Shown piece by piece: positions 1 to 11,192 of a stretch of DNA of 64,000 bases. The stretch comes from Trachythela sp. YZ-2020 (lineage: Eukaryota > Cnidaria > Anthozoa > Malacalcyonacea > Clavulariidae). The stretch lies in assembly GCA_016169945.1 (NCBI GenBank), contig JADLSH010000049.1, positions 103,295-167,294 on the forward strand, written 5' to 3'. The notes under the pieces were generated by a model, which was not told where the DNA came from, made no database searches, and saw only the letters and a program-made list of their open reading frames with translations. The position numbers and the translations under genes were made by a program. How positions within the stretch are numbered: position 1 is the stretch's first letter; each line of letters begins with the position of its first letter.

Positions 1-890
1 TGCTACAAATCCTGGTCCGTCCTCTACTCCTAATCAATATCCGCGAAAATTTTCTGCAAAATGCCTCGTTGTCAACGCTCGTAGTTTGCTAAGTGTTCAT
101 AAATCTGAGGGTAAACGAACATGTCACTTGGCTAAATTTCAAGAACTCGTTTATTCTGAGGAAGCAGATCTTGTCTGGGTGACTGAAACTTGGTTGAGAG
201 ATGATGTTGAAAGTTGTGAAATTCTTCCGTGGGGCTACACTATTTACAGAAAAGATCGTAAATCTCGCGCTGGTGGAGTCCTACTTGCTGTTAAAACAAG
301 CTCGTTTTCGTCTTCTCGTGAAGTAAAGTTTGACACAGATCTAGAAATAGTGTCAGTTGAACTGACTTCGAATTCTAACTTGAAATATTTAGTCTGCTGT
401 TGTTACAAATCTCCACAAAATGTCAACAGACAATGGATTTAACTTGTTCCTCGCCAAATCTTGTTCCTCGCCAAACGAACAGTTTTTGATTATAAAAGAG
501 GGAACTTTGATGGTCTTCGGGCCGCACTGGAGGCACTCAATTTAAGCGCCGTGGTTGAGTTGGAGGTTGACGTCCAGCAAAGCTGGTTCAAGTGGACGAA
601 ATTATTTCTTGACGCGGTATACGACAACATTCCTACAAAGACAATCAACAACACAAACAGTCCCCCTTGGATAAATGGAGAAATAATACACGCCATTAAG
701 AAAAAGGAACCTGTGCGAAGAAAACTTAGATCCTCCCCAACTGATGCACTGAGAAGTAAATTTAAAGAACTGCGTGCTAAAGTGAAACATATGATTTCGG
801 AAAGTCGAGCTTGCCTCTACGAAACCTTAGACATAGACCTCCGCACAGAGGAGGGTGGACAGCTGTCACATGATATTTTTCGACCAATGA
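1..890 (+). mobile_element. LINE fragment: endonuclease and linker part
   Basis: This is the 5' part of a degraded non-LTR retrotransposon. From about 64 to 440 the frame encodes an APE-type endonuclease, with the expected VNARSL start and an ADLVWVTETWL motif, ending in a YKSP block. The frame breaks near 440. From about 480 to 890 it continues in another frame with the linker typical of these elements (SPPWINGEIIHAIKKKE), which precedes the reverse transcriptase. The left end is cut by the window edge, and there is no intact start. The element is dead: it has a frame break and is separated from its reverse transcriptase part by about 1.9 kb of other sequence. The Jockey/CR1-like group is the best guess. 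Confidence 0.8.
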
Positions 891-2840
891 GGAGACGCTA
901 TTTTCTCAGCGCTCGCAAGAAGAAAGTGGACTGTGAAATTTGCATTGGTCTCATAAATACGGAAATATTTCGCTTTGTTATTCAAATTTGCAATTAAATT
1001 CGATGCACACCCGTTCAATGAATATTAATCTACTCCCAAGCGAAGAATTTTGGAAGGTAAACGTCGTTTTGTACTATATTTTTATATTTAATGCAGGCAC
1101 TTATGCGTCACGCGGAAATACGAGGCTGTTTCAACTATCAACTTTTGAAATAGAAAATATCGAATTTCCATGGTTCGATTTCGCTAATTTTCGCATAATG
1201 TGATAGATTAAAGCCTAATCTTTCGTTTTAACTGCCCCCCCCTATCCGCCCAACTCACCGTTTTCGAGATATTCGCTGCTGAATTTTTAATACGATTTTG
1301 CACTTTCTAAAAATAACTATCTCCAACTTTTGAAGTTTCCCTTCTTATCATTTGCATTTTATTAAAATATTTTAAACTTTTTGTAATATCAATGAATTAT
1401 ATGTTTAAACGCATTTGCTTGATCAGTTTTTGATGGATATTTTAGAAATTATGAAACGTGTTTTTGTTTGTTTTCATGATTGAAGTCAGTCGTGTCTTCG
1501 CGACGTGTTGACTAAAGTCCGCGTCTGTTTACAATTTTCAAACTAAAGTATCTAGAATTTCCATGGTTCGATTTTCGTAATTTTTGTATAATGATGAAGA
1601 CAAATGTATAAACTTTAAATCTGCTGGAATGATCCCAGTGATCCCCTGGCAGTTTTCGAGATATTAGGCATCGAAGTGATCATAGTCATTTCGACGTTTG
1701 CCAAAATGGCATCTAATAGTTTAGGAAGATATTGAGCCACCAAAGCTTGTTTTTCCCAATGAATCTTGAAACTTCTTTAATAGAAAGAGCGTTATTCTTT
1801 AGAGCAAGCGTTAAAGTACTTTTGAATGAATTTTAGGAGATTTAGGAGTTATTTGCGTGTTGTTTAGAGATTTTATATCTGGGCTAGCGTCTGGGTCTGT
1901 CTGCAATTTTGTTGTCTGATGGCCCGCTCGACTCGCAAATATCGAATATTTTGTCATTGTTATTCAATTTTTTTTCTGGAATGCATCCATGCTATTTCAA
2001 TAACTATTGATCTACCTATGTGAGCAGTATTTTGTAAGGTAAACGTTATTTTGATCTTTTTTGTAGGCTGTACGTCGTCATATTGTATTAATCCGATGCC
2101 ATTTCTGTCAACAATCTTTGAAGTTGAACACCTCGAATTTCCACAATTGACGCAGTGATTGCTCGTTTTTTCTGAAGAAGTGGACTTTACTGTTTAAAAT
2201 AAGTGCTGAGTTTTAGAAGAAAATTTTAGAAGTAAAATTTGTTGTTTATTTACAGATTTGTATTTTGGGTTGAATTCTATCATTGTATTGTAAATTTGCC
2301 TTCTTGGTGAATATTTGCTTTCTTTAATATTTCTTTATATATGTAGAGAATATGCATGTGCTATCACTGCTATGTATTTTCAATAAAAATGGAACTGTAT
2401 ATTACTGTAAAGTTTGTTTTGTCTACATTTCACCCGTAATTTCTGTTGCAAAAAAGTATATTGAAGTTCTTTGACAACCTCAATATGCGGGTTTTCAGTA
2501 GTCACAATGTGCTATTGGGATAAATAAATAACTAAATACATATTAAAAGTCGAATCCTTTGATGCCAACAGAATCAATCTGGCCAATAAATATTTAGTTA
2601 ACTGTCTGTACTGCACTCACTAGTTGCACAATGTACATTACAAATACAGACGATCACTCGCAGCCTTTGAGATTTCTGCACAATAAATCCTCAGAGAGAC
2701 TCAAAGAGCCTTGTTATACCTCCATTACAAAACACTAAACACATCCATAATGATGGCATTGAGTCTCTGTAACAATAGCGTCTATTTTCGCAGAATTTGC
2801 TATGGCCAGAGATGTTGACTTCACGGCAGTCAACGCATAA
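890..2840. repeat. AT-rich insert between LINE halves with a diverged direct repeat
   Basis: No gene is visible here. Two stretches, about 940-1200 and 1940-2160, resemble each other in order and spacing: each has a GGTAAACGT block about 100 bp before a TCGAATTTCCA block. A further copy of the ATTTCCATGGTTCGAT motif lies near 1558. This suggests an old tandem duplication of a unit of about 1 kb inside or beside the LINE. It may be a second repeat that landed in the LINE, or LINE sequence that has decayed. Confidence 0.4.
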
Positions 2841-5037
2841 ATGAGGCCGCACGTGGAAACATACGCTTATTACCCATCATGCTTTGCGGCCTGCTGTCCA
2901 CCCTCCTCTGACCTCCGCAACAACCCGAAGCGCTTCTGGTCTTTTTTCAAGCCAAAGAGCAAAGACTCCAGTGTGCCAGACTCAAATGAGCAAAGACTCC
3001 AGTGTGCCAGGAACTGTTTCGATGGGTTCAGATGATTCCACCTCAGCTCGCTCGGCCTCCTGCCCTCATGACATTTCAGAACTTTTTAATGAATACTTTT
3101 ATTACTTTACATCTGTTTTAAACGACGACGACGACCAAATCGACCGTTGATGGATCTACTTTAACAGAATTAAGCCTCTCTCCCGGGGACGTTTTATCTT
3201 CTCTTCTAAATCTCGATGTAAATAAAGCTATGGACCCCGACAATATACCACCCAGACTACTAAAAGAAACTGCCCATCAAATTGCTCCATCGTTGTGTTT
3301 ACTTTTCAACAAATCGCTCCACTGTGGCTCTTTACCCGAGGAATGGAAACTGGCTAACATCATACCAGTTTTCAAGAAAGGAGACAAAACTCACGTTGAG
3401 AACTATCGTCCAATTTCACTTCTTTGTGTCATCTCGAAAGTCCTCGAGCGCTGTGTGTTGAGCAAGCTGCGTGATCACCTGTTGGAACTAGTTAACATCT
3501 CACAACATGGTTTTATCCCAGGCAGATCATGTACCACCCAGCTAGTCGAGGTATTGGACTACATTGGTTCTCTCCTAGACTATGGCAAACAAACCGATGT
3601 TATATTCATGGACATGTCAAAGGCATTCGACAAGGTCAGCCATACTGCTCTCATGAACAAACTTAGGAATTCAGGTATCAGAGGATCTCTACTTGATTGG
3701 TTTTATTCGTATCTACATGGTCGTCAACAGCGTGTTACGACTCTCGGTGCAACGTCTTCCGAAAAACCAGTGTCTTCGGGAGTGCCTAAGGCAGTATATT
3801 GGGTCCAACCCTGTTCCTCCTGTATGTGAACGACCTACCCGATGTTGTCCAGAACTCAAGAGTGGCATGCTTCACTGACGATCCTAAGATCTTTCGTTGC
3901 GTAAATTCCATCACTGATTCTGCTCTAGTCCTGTACTTGGCTATGCCAGCCAGGTGTGGTCTCCCCAGTCCATCAACCTCATCAAACGAACAGAGCGTGT
4001 ACAGAGAAGAGCGTCGAAATTCGTATTGAATCTTCCGTACCTGTGCAGTGAGTTATACCGCGAGAGGTTGATCGCATTGGAACTGATGCCATTAACCTAC
4101 TGGCATGAGTATATGGATCTCGTGTTCTTCTTTAAAGCAGTTAATGGCCTAGTTCATATATCTGACGAAGCTCTTCCTCAAGCCATAATTCCCGCCCGAG
4201 CAACCAGATCATCCAGTGCCAGTGAAACAACATTACCAGCGTTCCTTCTTTAACCGTGTCACCATAGAGTTTGGAATTCTCTTCCTACTGAATTAAGACT
4301 TAATGACGCAAGCTTAAGTAGGTTTAGAACACTGCTAAAGGACTATTACGTAAAAGCTCTGCATTGTTGCTTTGACGTAGATGATCCAGGATCTTGGAAA
4401 ACTGCGTGCATAAAATGTAACTCTTGCCGCAGTTTAAACAGTAAATTAGCGTGCTGCTTCTAGTAATACTATGTGACTTTGAGTCCGTTTTCCACAGGGA
4501 AAATTCGTTCGCACGAACCGGCACACATTTTGCAATGTAATTCGTCATTGCTTTTTTTCTGTACTGATTTACCGATTTCGCCAGGTGGAAAGCGGACTTA
4601 AAAGGTTAAAGTTATGATACTATATCTTATATATATGTTTGTAATGCCGTAATGTATGTTAATGTTTGTTATGTATGCGTGCAATGTGATTGGTTTGTTT
4701 CTTGTGGGGGCACTACGATTTGTTTATTGGTAGCGTGTAATATATTTCTTGTGTTATTGATATACCGACTAAAAATTCAGCTTTCCAAGTGAATGGTCGT
4801 AGTGTTTTTTCCACGGGGAACAAATAGATTAGATATAAAATTCTTGTACGTAGTTTTTTTGCGTGTTAAGGGGCCACAGTAATTGGTTTTAACTGTTGTG
4901 GCGTTCCCGCCATTTGTTATTAATGTGTAATTTTAGAGTTGTATAGTGTTTTGTGTGTGTGTGTTTGTAACTTTATTTGTTATTTTCCGATGTAAATGTG
5001 TCACCTGGCAAAGTTAAACAAATAAATAAATAAATAA
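2841..5037 (+). mobile_element. LINE fragment: reverse transcriptase, C-terminal part and 3' tail
   Basis: The reverse transcriptase part of a non-LTR element, in the same orientation as the piece at 1-890. Visible blocks are RFWSFFKPKSK near 2930, MDPDNIPPRLLKE at 3230, a long conserved stretch with IIPVFKKGDK and YRPISLL, HGFIPGRSCTTQL, and palm motif A as VIFMDMSKAFDKVSH near 3600. The frame slips at about 3790, in the GVPQG region. Motif C is FTDD instead of the usual FADD (near 3868). Sequence between about 3900 and 3945 looks deleted. The C-terminal region (WSPQSINLIKRTERVQRRAS, from about 3955) is in another frame. The element ends in an AAAT run at 5018-5037. It is not functional. Confidence 0.88.
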
Positions 5038-5350
5038 CACTGCAATCACTGTAAGTCATGGTATATGCTAATTTGTGCGATGCATCGCACAACCGCACAT
5101 GACAACCACACTACAATCACTGTAAGTCGTAGTATGTTAAGTTCAATAGTGTGTGGTGTGTGTCATGGCAACCATGATTTCACCAAACTTTTTGAAGGAA
5201 ATTTCAATACTTTTTGAAGGAAATTTCGATCAAATTTAATTAGGACAAAGAAAGAAAATATTCATTTTGGAAAGTGGAAGCACTGGTGACAATATAAACA
5301 AATACAATAGTCGATTGCTATAACCTTCTTAATACTTGTACTGCACTGTA
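5038..5350. other. Intergenic stretch before MRM1
   Basis: AT-rich sequence with a short direct repeat around CAATCACTGTAAGTC (5044 and 5110). I see no gene. The MRM1 promoter presumably lies here, but no core element is convincing. Confidence 0.4.
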
Positions 5351-8300
5351 ATGTTATTTGCTAGAAGGGTTCAACTAAGACATCTTGGGGTTTACAACTG
5401 CTGTATAAAGTTCTATCACCCAAGTTTAAGAGTTTGCAGTAAAAGAGATTTAGTTCCCAAGCAATTTCTAAACTTAGCTGAGACAACGGGATTCCCCAAT
5501 ACATCAGGCAAGAAAATAGGGAAAAATTACTACCAGAAAAGGTATAGTTTGGTATATAATTTTTATATAATATTATATATAACCCCCTTTCAATGAATAA
5601 GTTAGCACCAAATAATCTTGGATTTAACATTTCTGGGGGTGGGTGAAACTGTGAATGAATAGGGGATTCTGTATATACATCCCAGAAAGCAAGCAGCTCT
5701 AGACTCACCTATCCCTTGAACTTACACTACCAAACCTCTAAGCACCACCAAAGACAAACTTTATCTGGTTACCCTGTCCATATTTAAGTTCTTGTATTTG
5801 ATATTCTAATCCTTGGGGTTACCCTCTAATATTGGGCCTAACACCACAATGACCACATAGCCCCCACCTCCTTGCTGTGGGTCTGTATATCAATGTGTCA
5901 CGCATTCACAATGTGCAAGCATATGTGCCATGCATTCACAATCTACATGACCTTATATTCCCCATGTGGCATTGCATGGTATAATAAACGTTATTACATA
6001 CTTGTGCCTTTATCATGGAGAAAGACAGGGTGACATAAAAACGATATGTCCCTAGGGATGATATCGTTTTTATTTCCCAATGCTTATCACCCTGATAAAG
6101 GCACTAGTATGTGATAAAAAAGTTATCACACTCGTGACTCGGTGATATCAGTTTAGCCTTCTCGGTACGATATCATAATTGTCCCTTGTTCGCTGCACTG
6201 ACTCGTGACAATAATGATATCGTCTTCAAGCGATAAAACTGATATCACCTCATTCACCTCACACCTATACATATTTAAACATGGTACTCCCCCACCATGC
6301 TATTATGGCCAACAACATATTTCACTTACACAAAACTTAATGTAACTATGCAATATATCATGGTATATGTACTATCAAATATTTACACAGATTAGAGAAA
6401 GTGAACATTTCCAAGAAAGAGTACCTGTATGGCATATCACCATGTCTGGCAGCACTTGAAGCAAATAGAAGGAAATTTTACACAATTTATTTCAACAATG
6501 ATGCATTGAATACCAAATCAAGGTCAGAATAATAATTTTCTCTATTTTAATTAATCAAATACTTTTCTAAACCTACTTTAAGTTTCCAAATTATACAATA
6601 AATGTTATTGTTATATATCATGGTGTTTCAGACCACAATTTAAAAAGATCAGAACTATATCATCTACAAGGAACATTCCAACAAAGTCAGTTTCAAGAAA
6701 ACGTTTAGATGATATTTCAGGAAATCGACCTCATCAAGTATGTCAGGTTTATATGTATATACAAAGCTATGATAGTTTCAACCACTATTAGAACATTTGA
6801 GCACAATTAGAACTTTGTTTGAAAATTCTATTGAGCTTCACGTTTTCACAGCCAACTTTACAGTACATCAAAGTTTATGTTTTTAAAAAAGTTTACGTAT
6901 TTTGTAGAACATTGTTATGAAGGTTGAGAACCTCTCACTGGTTCCTCTAAAAGATTTTGAAAGGTAAATCTGCAATACTTCTATACAGGGTGAGTCAGAA
7001 AAAAGTGATGCCTTTGAAATTTAATACAATAGTGAACCTTTTGAAATTGAACTTCATATTTGCATTTTCTTTCAAAGAATCTATTGTACCCTATTGTATT
7101 TAATTTCAAAGGCATCACTTTTTTCTGACTCACCCTGTATTCCTATACCCATATAAGAAAATACTACCGATAACATGCAACATGTTTACATGTCACGATC
7201 CAAATCAGTAGCCACGAAGCCCTAAATGTAATATTAATACAAGATACCTTTATATACAATAAATTGCGTTTTTCTTTTCAACAAATCCCATATGGTCTAG
7301 TGGTTAGGATTTCTGGTTTTCACCCAGGCGGCCGGGGTTCGATTCCCGGTATGGGAAAGTTATTTTTTCCTTCCTGCTTTTATTTTTTCCTTTCTTTTCT
7401 TTATTCAGAACTTATTTTTACCTAGCAAAAAGCCTTAAATTTTTATTTTAAATTTTTCTAGTGATTCTACAGCGAGTATTAATGCCGATAAAAGTCGACC
7501 ATCACTGTGGCTTATTCTTCAAGGAATTCAGGTTAAACTCTCTTATTTCACTTTTCTTAAGTTCTAAACTTATGTAGAGAATAGATTTTCATGTTATGAT
7601 AAGTATTTTGTAAAATTCGGCTGTGTTTCAGCAATTTATTTAGCGAAATGTTGTGTTTTTTTTCGGTCATTTTATGCCACATTGTTACTCGGCCCAGACC
7701 CCGAGGTCAGGAACAGGCGCCCAAAAGCAACAGCTGTGAAATATAGATCATTTCAAAATCATTTCAATAATTAACCCATCAGCTGGCAATGCGCCCAGAT
7801 GCACCCTACTTTAGTATTTTACTCTGTCTAACGACAGACGATTTTACTCATCAGTGATAGGGTACTGCCAGTTAATGGGTTAAAAATAACTTCTAGTTAA
7901 AGTCTAGTTGACTTAATCCTTTTCCGGCTGATAATTTATAGAATAAATGTTATTCCGAACAAAGAGTGCATAATAATAACTAGCCTGCGTCACAGACGCT
8001 CGTGTTTATCACAATGTCTGCCACAGACTATGTCGTAGTCTAAATAATAACACACAAATTTTTATATATTTCGAATCAAATCTGATTCATTCAAGATATG
8101 CCGTTATATTACAAGCGTATGCAATTTAAAAAAAACTAAGCTAGCGTGTGCAAAATAATGGACTCAAAGCTAGCGGAGAATTACAGCTGTTTATGGTTTA
8201 ATTGAGTGAACTGCAGCTAAACGGAAGAACTGCGTGAACTGAGTAGAGCGCTATTTTATGATTGATTGCTTACGCACTTTTTGCACACGCTAGCTTAGTT

Positions 8301-10794
8301 GTGTTTTTTATTGCTTACGCTTGTAATATAACGGCATATCTTGAAATGTTCGGAATAGCATTTATTCTCTAGTTGACATCTATCACATATTATCCCTTTA
8401 TCACACTACAAGGTATAAATCAATAGCTTGATGTCAATAAATATAAGTAATCTTTTATATCCTTCAAGGATCCTATGAACATGGGAGCAATTCTCCGTAC
8501 GGCAGTCTTTCTTGGAGTGGATAAAATTGTTAGCAGTGAATATGACAGGTATCAATCCATCTCGCTAAATAGAACTGAATGTTGAAGAGCGGCAGGTTCA
8601 ATTCCTGCCAGAGTGCCCATAGTTGCGTTTTTCTCAACTGCTCCTGGTTTGGTCTAAAACTATGTATATAATTTCCATATACAAAAACCTTCAACATGCT
8701 GTCAAGTATAAGCCGCTAAGAATATGTAACTAGGCTCTCTGGCTCTCTTTAACAGACACAACTCTCTCTTCCTAATACTATATTATAATCCCTATTAACC
8801 CATTAACTAGCATTACCCAACCACTAATGAATAAAATCGTCTGGCGTTAGACAGAGTAATATACTAAAGTAGGGCGCATCTGGGCGCATTGTCAGCTAAT
8901 GGGGTTAACAAGAGACACTGGCAGATAGTTTTGTTAACCCATTAACTGGCAGTAGTCTACCACTGATGAGTAAAATCGCCCGGCGTTAGACAGAGTAAAG
9001 TACTAAAGTAGGGCGCATCTGGGCGCATTGCCAACCAGGATAATCGGCAAGGTCCCAAAAAGTCGCTTACTTGAGGCTCAATCACCTGTATTTTTCGTTG
9101 ATATAAATTACATATTACTACCAAAATGCTAATACTGTATTTCCATTCAGTTGTGCTCTGACACCTGCAGTAAGCAAAGCCAGTGCAGGGGCAATGGAAG
9201 CTTTGCCAGTGTATACAACAAATATCAAACATTTACTAGAGGTACCGCTATTTATAAATGTCTTGTGTCTTGTGGTGTAAAATGTGGCAATGAACATTTT
9301 AGGAAAAAATATACCTCAATATTATAAGTCTGCATACCTGACTTGTAAACCAAGAGAAATTGAAATGAATGCAAAAGAATGGAAAGCGAGAAATTGTGGA
9401 AGGTCAGATCTGAATGAGAATGTTGACTGTGGAATTGCAATAAAACAAAAAGTTTACACACAGAACAGAAACAAACCCTGATGTTGCAATATCAAATTTC
9501 AGAGAAAAAGAGAAGAAAACTATGAGATTGTAGGAACAGTTGGTCCACACTTTGTTCCTCAAGGAAACAGCTTGCCTGTTGTGAGCATCAGTAATAATTT
9601 AAAACTGGAAAAACCGTCACTGTTGGTGTTAGGTTAGTAAGAATAGATATGATGTTGCTCTTATATTATATGCAAATATTGTGAATATTTTATCATTCCA
9701 ACGCAGGAAAATCACATTACGTTAATGGCAAGGCGCGCTCCTTTTGAGGTAGTTGATTGTGGCTTAAGGTTTAGCATTGCAGGCGAAGTAGCCAAATCTA
9801 TCACTTCGGCAGCAAAAATGACATTACTTTTAGGTCATTCCAGAAAAGATCTGCACCCCCCCTTGCGAGGAGGTTTGTGCTGTCCGGAAAGGAAAGGGAA
9901 TTTACTTCTGGTAATAGAAAATGTACTAGGACATCCAAATGGGAAGTGGGGAAGTTAACTTGCCATTCCTGTGTGGAGAGCTAGGTGTGGATGTTTTTTG
10001 GAATGATCTATTTTGCTCTTGAGATAAACTTTAACCACGTCATGACAGTCCAATATTTATGGTAATTATTTCGCTTCACTATAAAGGAAGTGGGTATTTG
10101 TCTGTGACGGGATACCAATGTGCAAATACACACGTCTGGCACAACTATCTTCCTTGTTCTTTCAACATGCTAAAATGATACTGTGTAAGTCGAGTGGTTA
10201 AGGCGTCCACCATCAGTGTGTTCACCTTGCAAGCGCTCACATAGGTCGCAGGTTCAAATCCCAGGTGGCCTGATTGGTTAGGGTTACGGAAGGCCGAAGG
10301 CAAGGTTCAAGTTTTATTGTCTGAAACAACCTAACCATTTGAATGAACCAATCAATTGATTCACGGACAAATAGCTAAAGCTTGAGGGTTTTCGTGACCG
10401 GACAAATAACAACTTCGTTACTATAAACATTTTAACAGGTTAAAATATTTTAACTTCACAAACCTTTTAGCCTCTCTTCACTTTCAATTATTCCATCATT
10501 TCTAAAATAGATTTATCAAAGTATTTATACACATAATTAGGTTGACCCATTCTATTTTAATAGGAAATGAAGGAAAAGGTCTTTCAACAGAAATCCAGAA
10601 TCTGTGCACAAAATTTCTGACAATTCCTGCTCAGAGAAATAGGAAATTGAGTGAACTAGATTCTCTTAATGTCTCCGTGGCTACAGGTTTGTATAAATGC
10701 TGCTAGAATATCATTCAACATGTTTAATACAAATCATTAGAATTTGTTTTATTTTCTAGGAATTATTCTGCATTCTCTACTGTCGAATCATTAA
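5351..10794 (+). CDS. MRM1: Mitochondrial rRNA methyltransferase 1 (SpoU family)
   Basis: It methylates a ribose in mitochondrial large-subunit rRNA. Ten exons read in continuous phase: 5351-5541, 6391-6522, 6632-6737, 6908-6963, 7462-7531, 8469-8548, 9151-9241, 9503-9632, 10564-10686 and 10760-10794, giving 337 residues (human about 350). The N-terminus (MLFARRVQLRHLG) is basic and fits a mitochondrial targeting peptide. Exon 2 carries YLYGISPCLAALEANRR, the substrate-binding start of the family. All three SpoU motifs are present: DPMNMGAILRTAVFLGV (motif 1), LLVLGNEGKGLS (motif 2, across an exon junction) and LNVSVATGIILHSL (motif 3, ending the protein). The conserved KASAGAMEALPV block lies between motifs 1 and 2. 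The ATG at 5351 is the first in frame. Introns hold a tRNA gene and several MITEs. FOXRED1 follows about 400 bp downstream on the same strand. Confidence 0.94.
6000..6250. repeat. Palindromic repeat in MRM1 intron 1
   Basis: Nested inverted repeats: GTGCCTTTATCA near 6005 pairs with TGATAAAGGCAC near 6094, and GGTGATATCAGTTT near 6142 pairs with AAACTGATATCACC near 6236. Likely a foldback or MITE-type element. No coding content. Confidence 0.55.
6984..7139. mobile_element. Mariner/Tc1-type MITE with long perfect terminal inverted repeats
   Basis: It begins TACAGGGTGAGTCAG and ends CTGACTCACCCTGTA. The arms match over about 50 bp (the left continues into AGTGATGCCTTTGAAATTTA) around an AT-rich centre of about 50 bp. 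A TA lies at both ends, as expected for TA target duplications of the IS630-Tc1-mariner group. It sits about 20 bp inside MRM1 intron 4. It is too short to code for a transposase. Confidence 0.82.
7286..7357 (+). tRNA. tRNA-Glu (anticodon TTC)
   Basis: A 72-nt cloverleaf: acceptor arm TCCCATA/TATGGGA, D-arm with GGTCTAGTGGTTAGGA (A box), anticodon loop TTTTCAC with TTC at 7319-7321, and a T-arm with GGTTCGATTCC (B box). The discriminator base is A. A run of T shortly downstream could end polymerase III transcription. It lies on the sense strand inside MRM1 intron 4, just downstream of a mariner-type MITE. The sequence is fully regular, so a working gene is likely. Confidence 0.93.
7771..7883. 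mobile_element. MITE family A copy
   Basis: About 110 bp bounded by TTAACCCAT and ATGGGTTAA, with a conserved interior that includes ACTCTGTCTAACG and GATTTTACTC. At least six related copies occur between here and 13480, which defines a local family of short non-autonomous DNA elements. Lies in an MRM1 intron. Confidence 0.75.
7940..8368. mobile_element. Long inverted-repeat MITE, 429 bp
   Basis: The outer ends are AGAATAAATGTTATTCCGAA and its near complement TTCGGAATAGCATTTATTCT. The inner arms also match (GCCGTTATATTACAAGCGTA against TACGCTTGTAATATAACGGC; CTAAGCTAGCGTGTGCA against TGCACACGCTAGCTTAG). There is no coding capacity. It lies in the MRM1 intron before exon 6. Confidence 0.8.
8580..8700 (+). 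mobile_element. tRNA-derived SINE fragment
   Basis: A polymerase III B box, GGTTCAATTCC (8595-8605), is followed by a tail (CAACTGCTCCTGG, then a FAIRLY conserved AAAAACCTTCAACA block). The same tail reappears near 44580-44690 and 56890-56970, so this is one dispersed SINE-like family. Confidence 0.5.
8795..8908. mobile_element. MITE family A copy
   Basis: Same ends and interior as the 7771 copy, in the opposite orientation. In an MRM1 intron. Confidence 0.75.
8934..9035. mobile_element. MITE family A copy, truncated
   Basis: The left end, GTTAACCCATTAACTGGCAG, and the full interior are present; the right end stops in TTGCCAACCAGG instead of the usual TTAA end. It lies 26 bp from the previous copy, so the pair may be a nested or tandem insertion. 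Confidence 0.65.
10190..10275 (+). pseudogene. tRNA-like sequence (Leu/Ser type), probable pseudogene or SINE head
   Basis: The A-box region AAGTCGAGTGGTTAAGGCG and the B box GGTTCAAATCC are 60 bp apart, the spacing of a long-arm tRNA. The acceptor ends do not pair convincingly, so it is a decayed tRNA or the head of a SINE. It lies in an MRM1 intron. Confidence 0.45.
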
Positions 10795-11192
10795 GACAAA
10801 TGGTCATGATGATGTGAAGTCATGTGAAGTGTGTGTCAAAAGAGGCAGAGGGAAGAGGAAATAGACATGTACTTCAACAAGTTCTGTGGAACTGTCAAAA
10901 ATATTCTGTACAAGGACAATAAAACAATGTGTGTAAACCTAGCAAAGGCTACGAACAAGTCTTTACTTAATGACTGCCTAGTTTACATTCATCTTCTGTT
11001 TAATATCCCATCCATAAAATCCCATCCTCTACCCCGCCCCCTACTAATGACGCACGCACAGCAAATATGCACATCGTATCATGGTGAGAACGTCGATCGA
11101 TTTATACGATACAGAAAGAAGCGAAATATACCTATAAATCTGTACAATTAATATGGCGAAATTATAATATATTTAACAACAGTTAACAGTGA
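10795..11192. other. MRM1-FOXRED1 intergenic region
   Basis: About 400 bp between two genes on the same strand. It must hold the MRM1 3' end and the FOXRED1 promoter. I see no clear polyadenylation or TATA element. Confidence 0.4.

Noticed and set aside
9725..9958. Plus-strand open frame in an MRM1 intron
   Set aside because: No recognisable domain, no splice sites in phase with MRM1, and a CCCCCC run inside. Treated as chance.
10831..11151. Open frame of about 106 codons between MRM1 and FOXRED1
   Set aside because: It begins without an ATG and shows no domain; it lies in the probable MRM1 3' UTR and FOXRED1 promoter.
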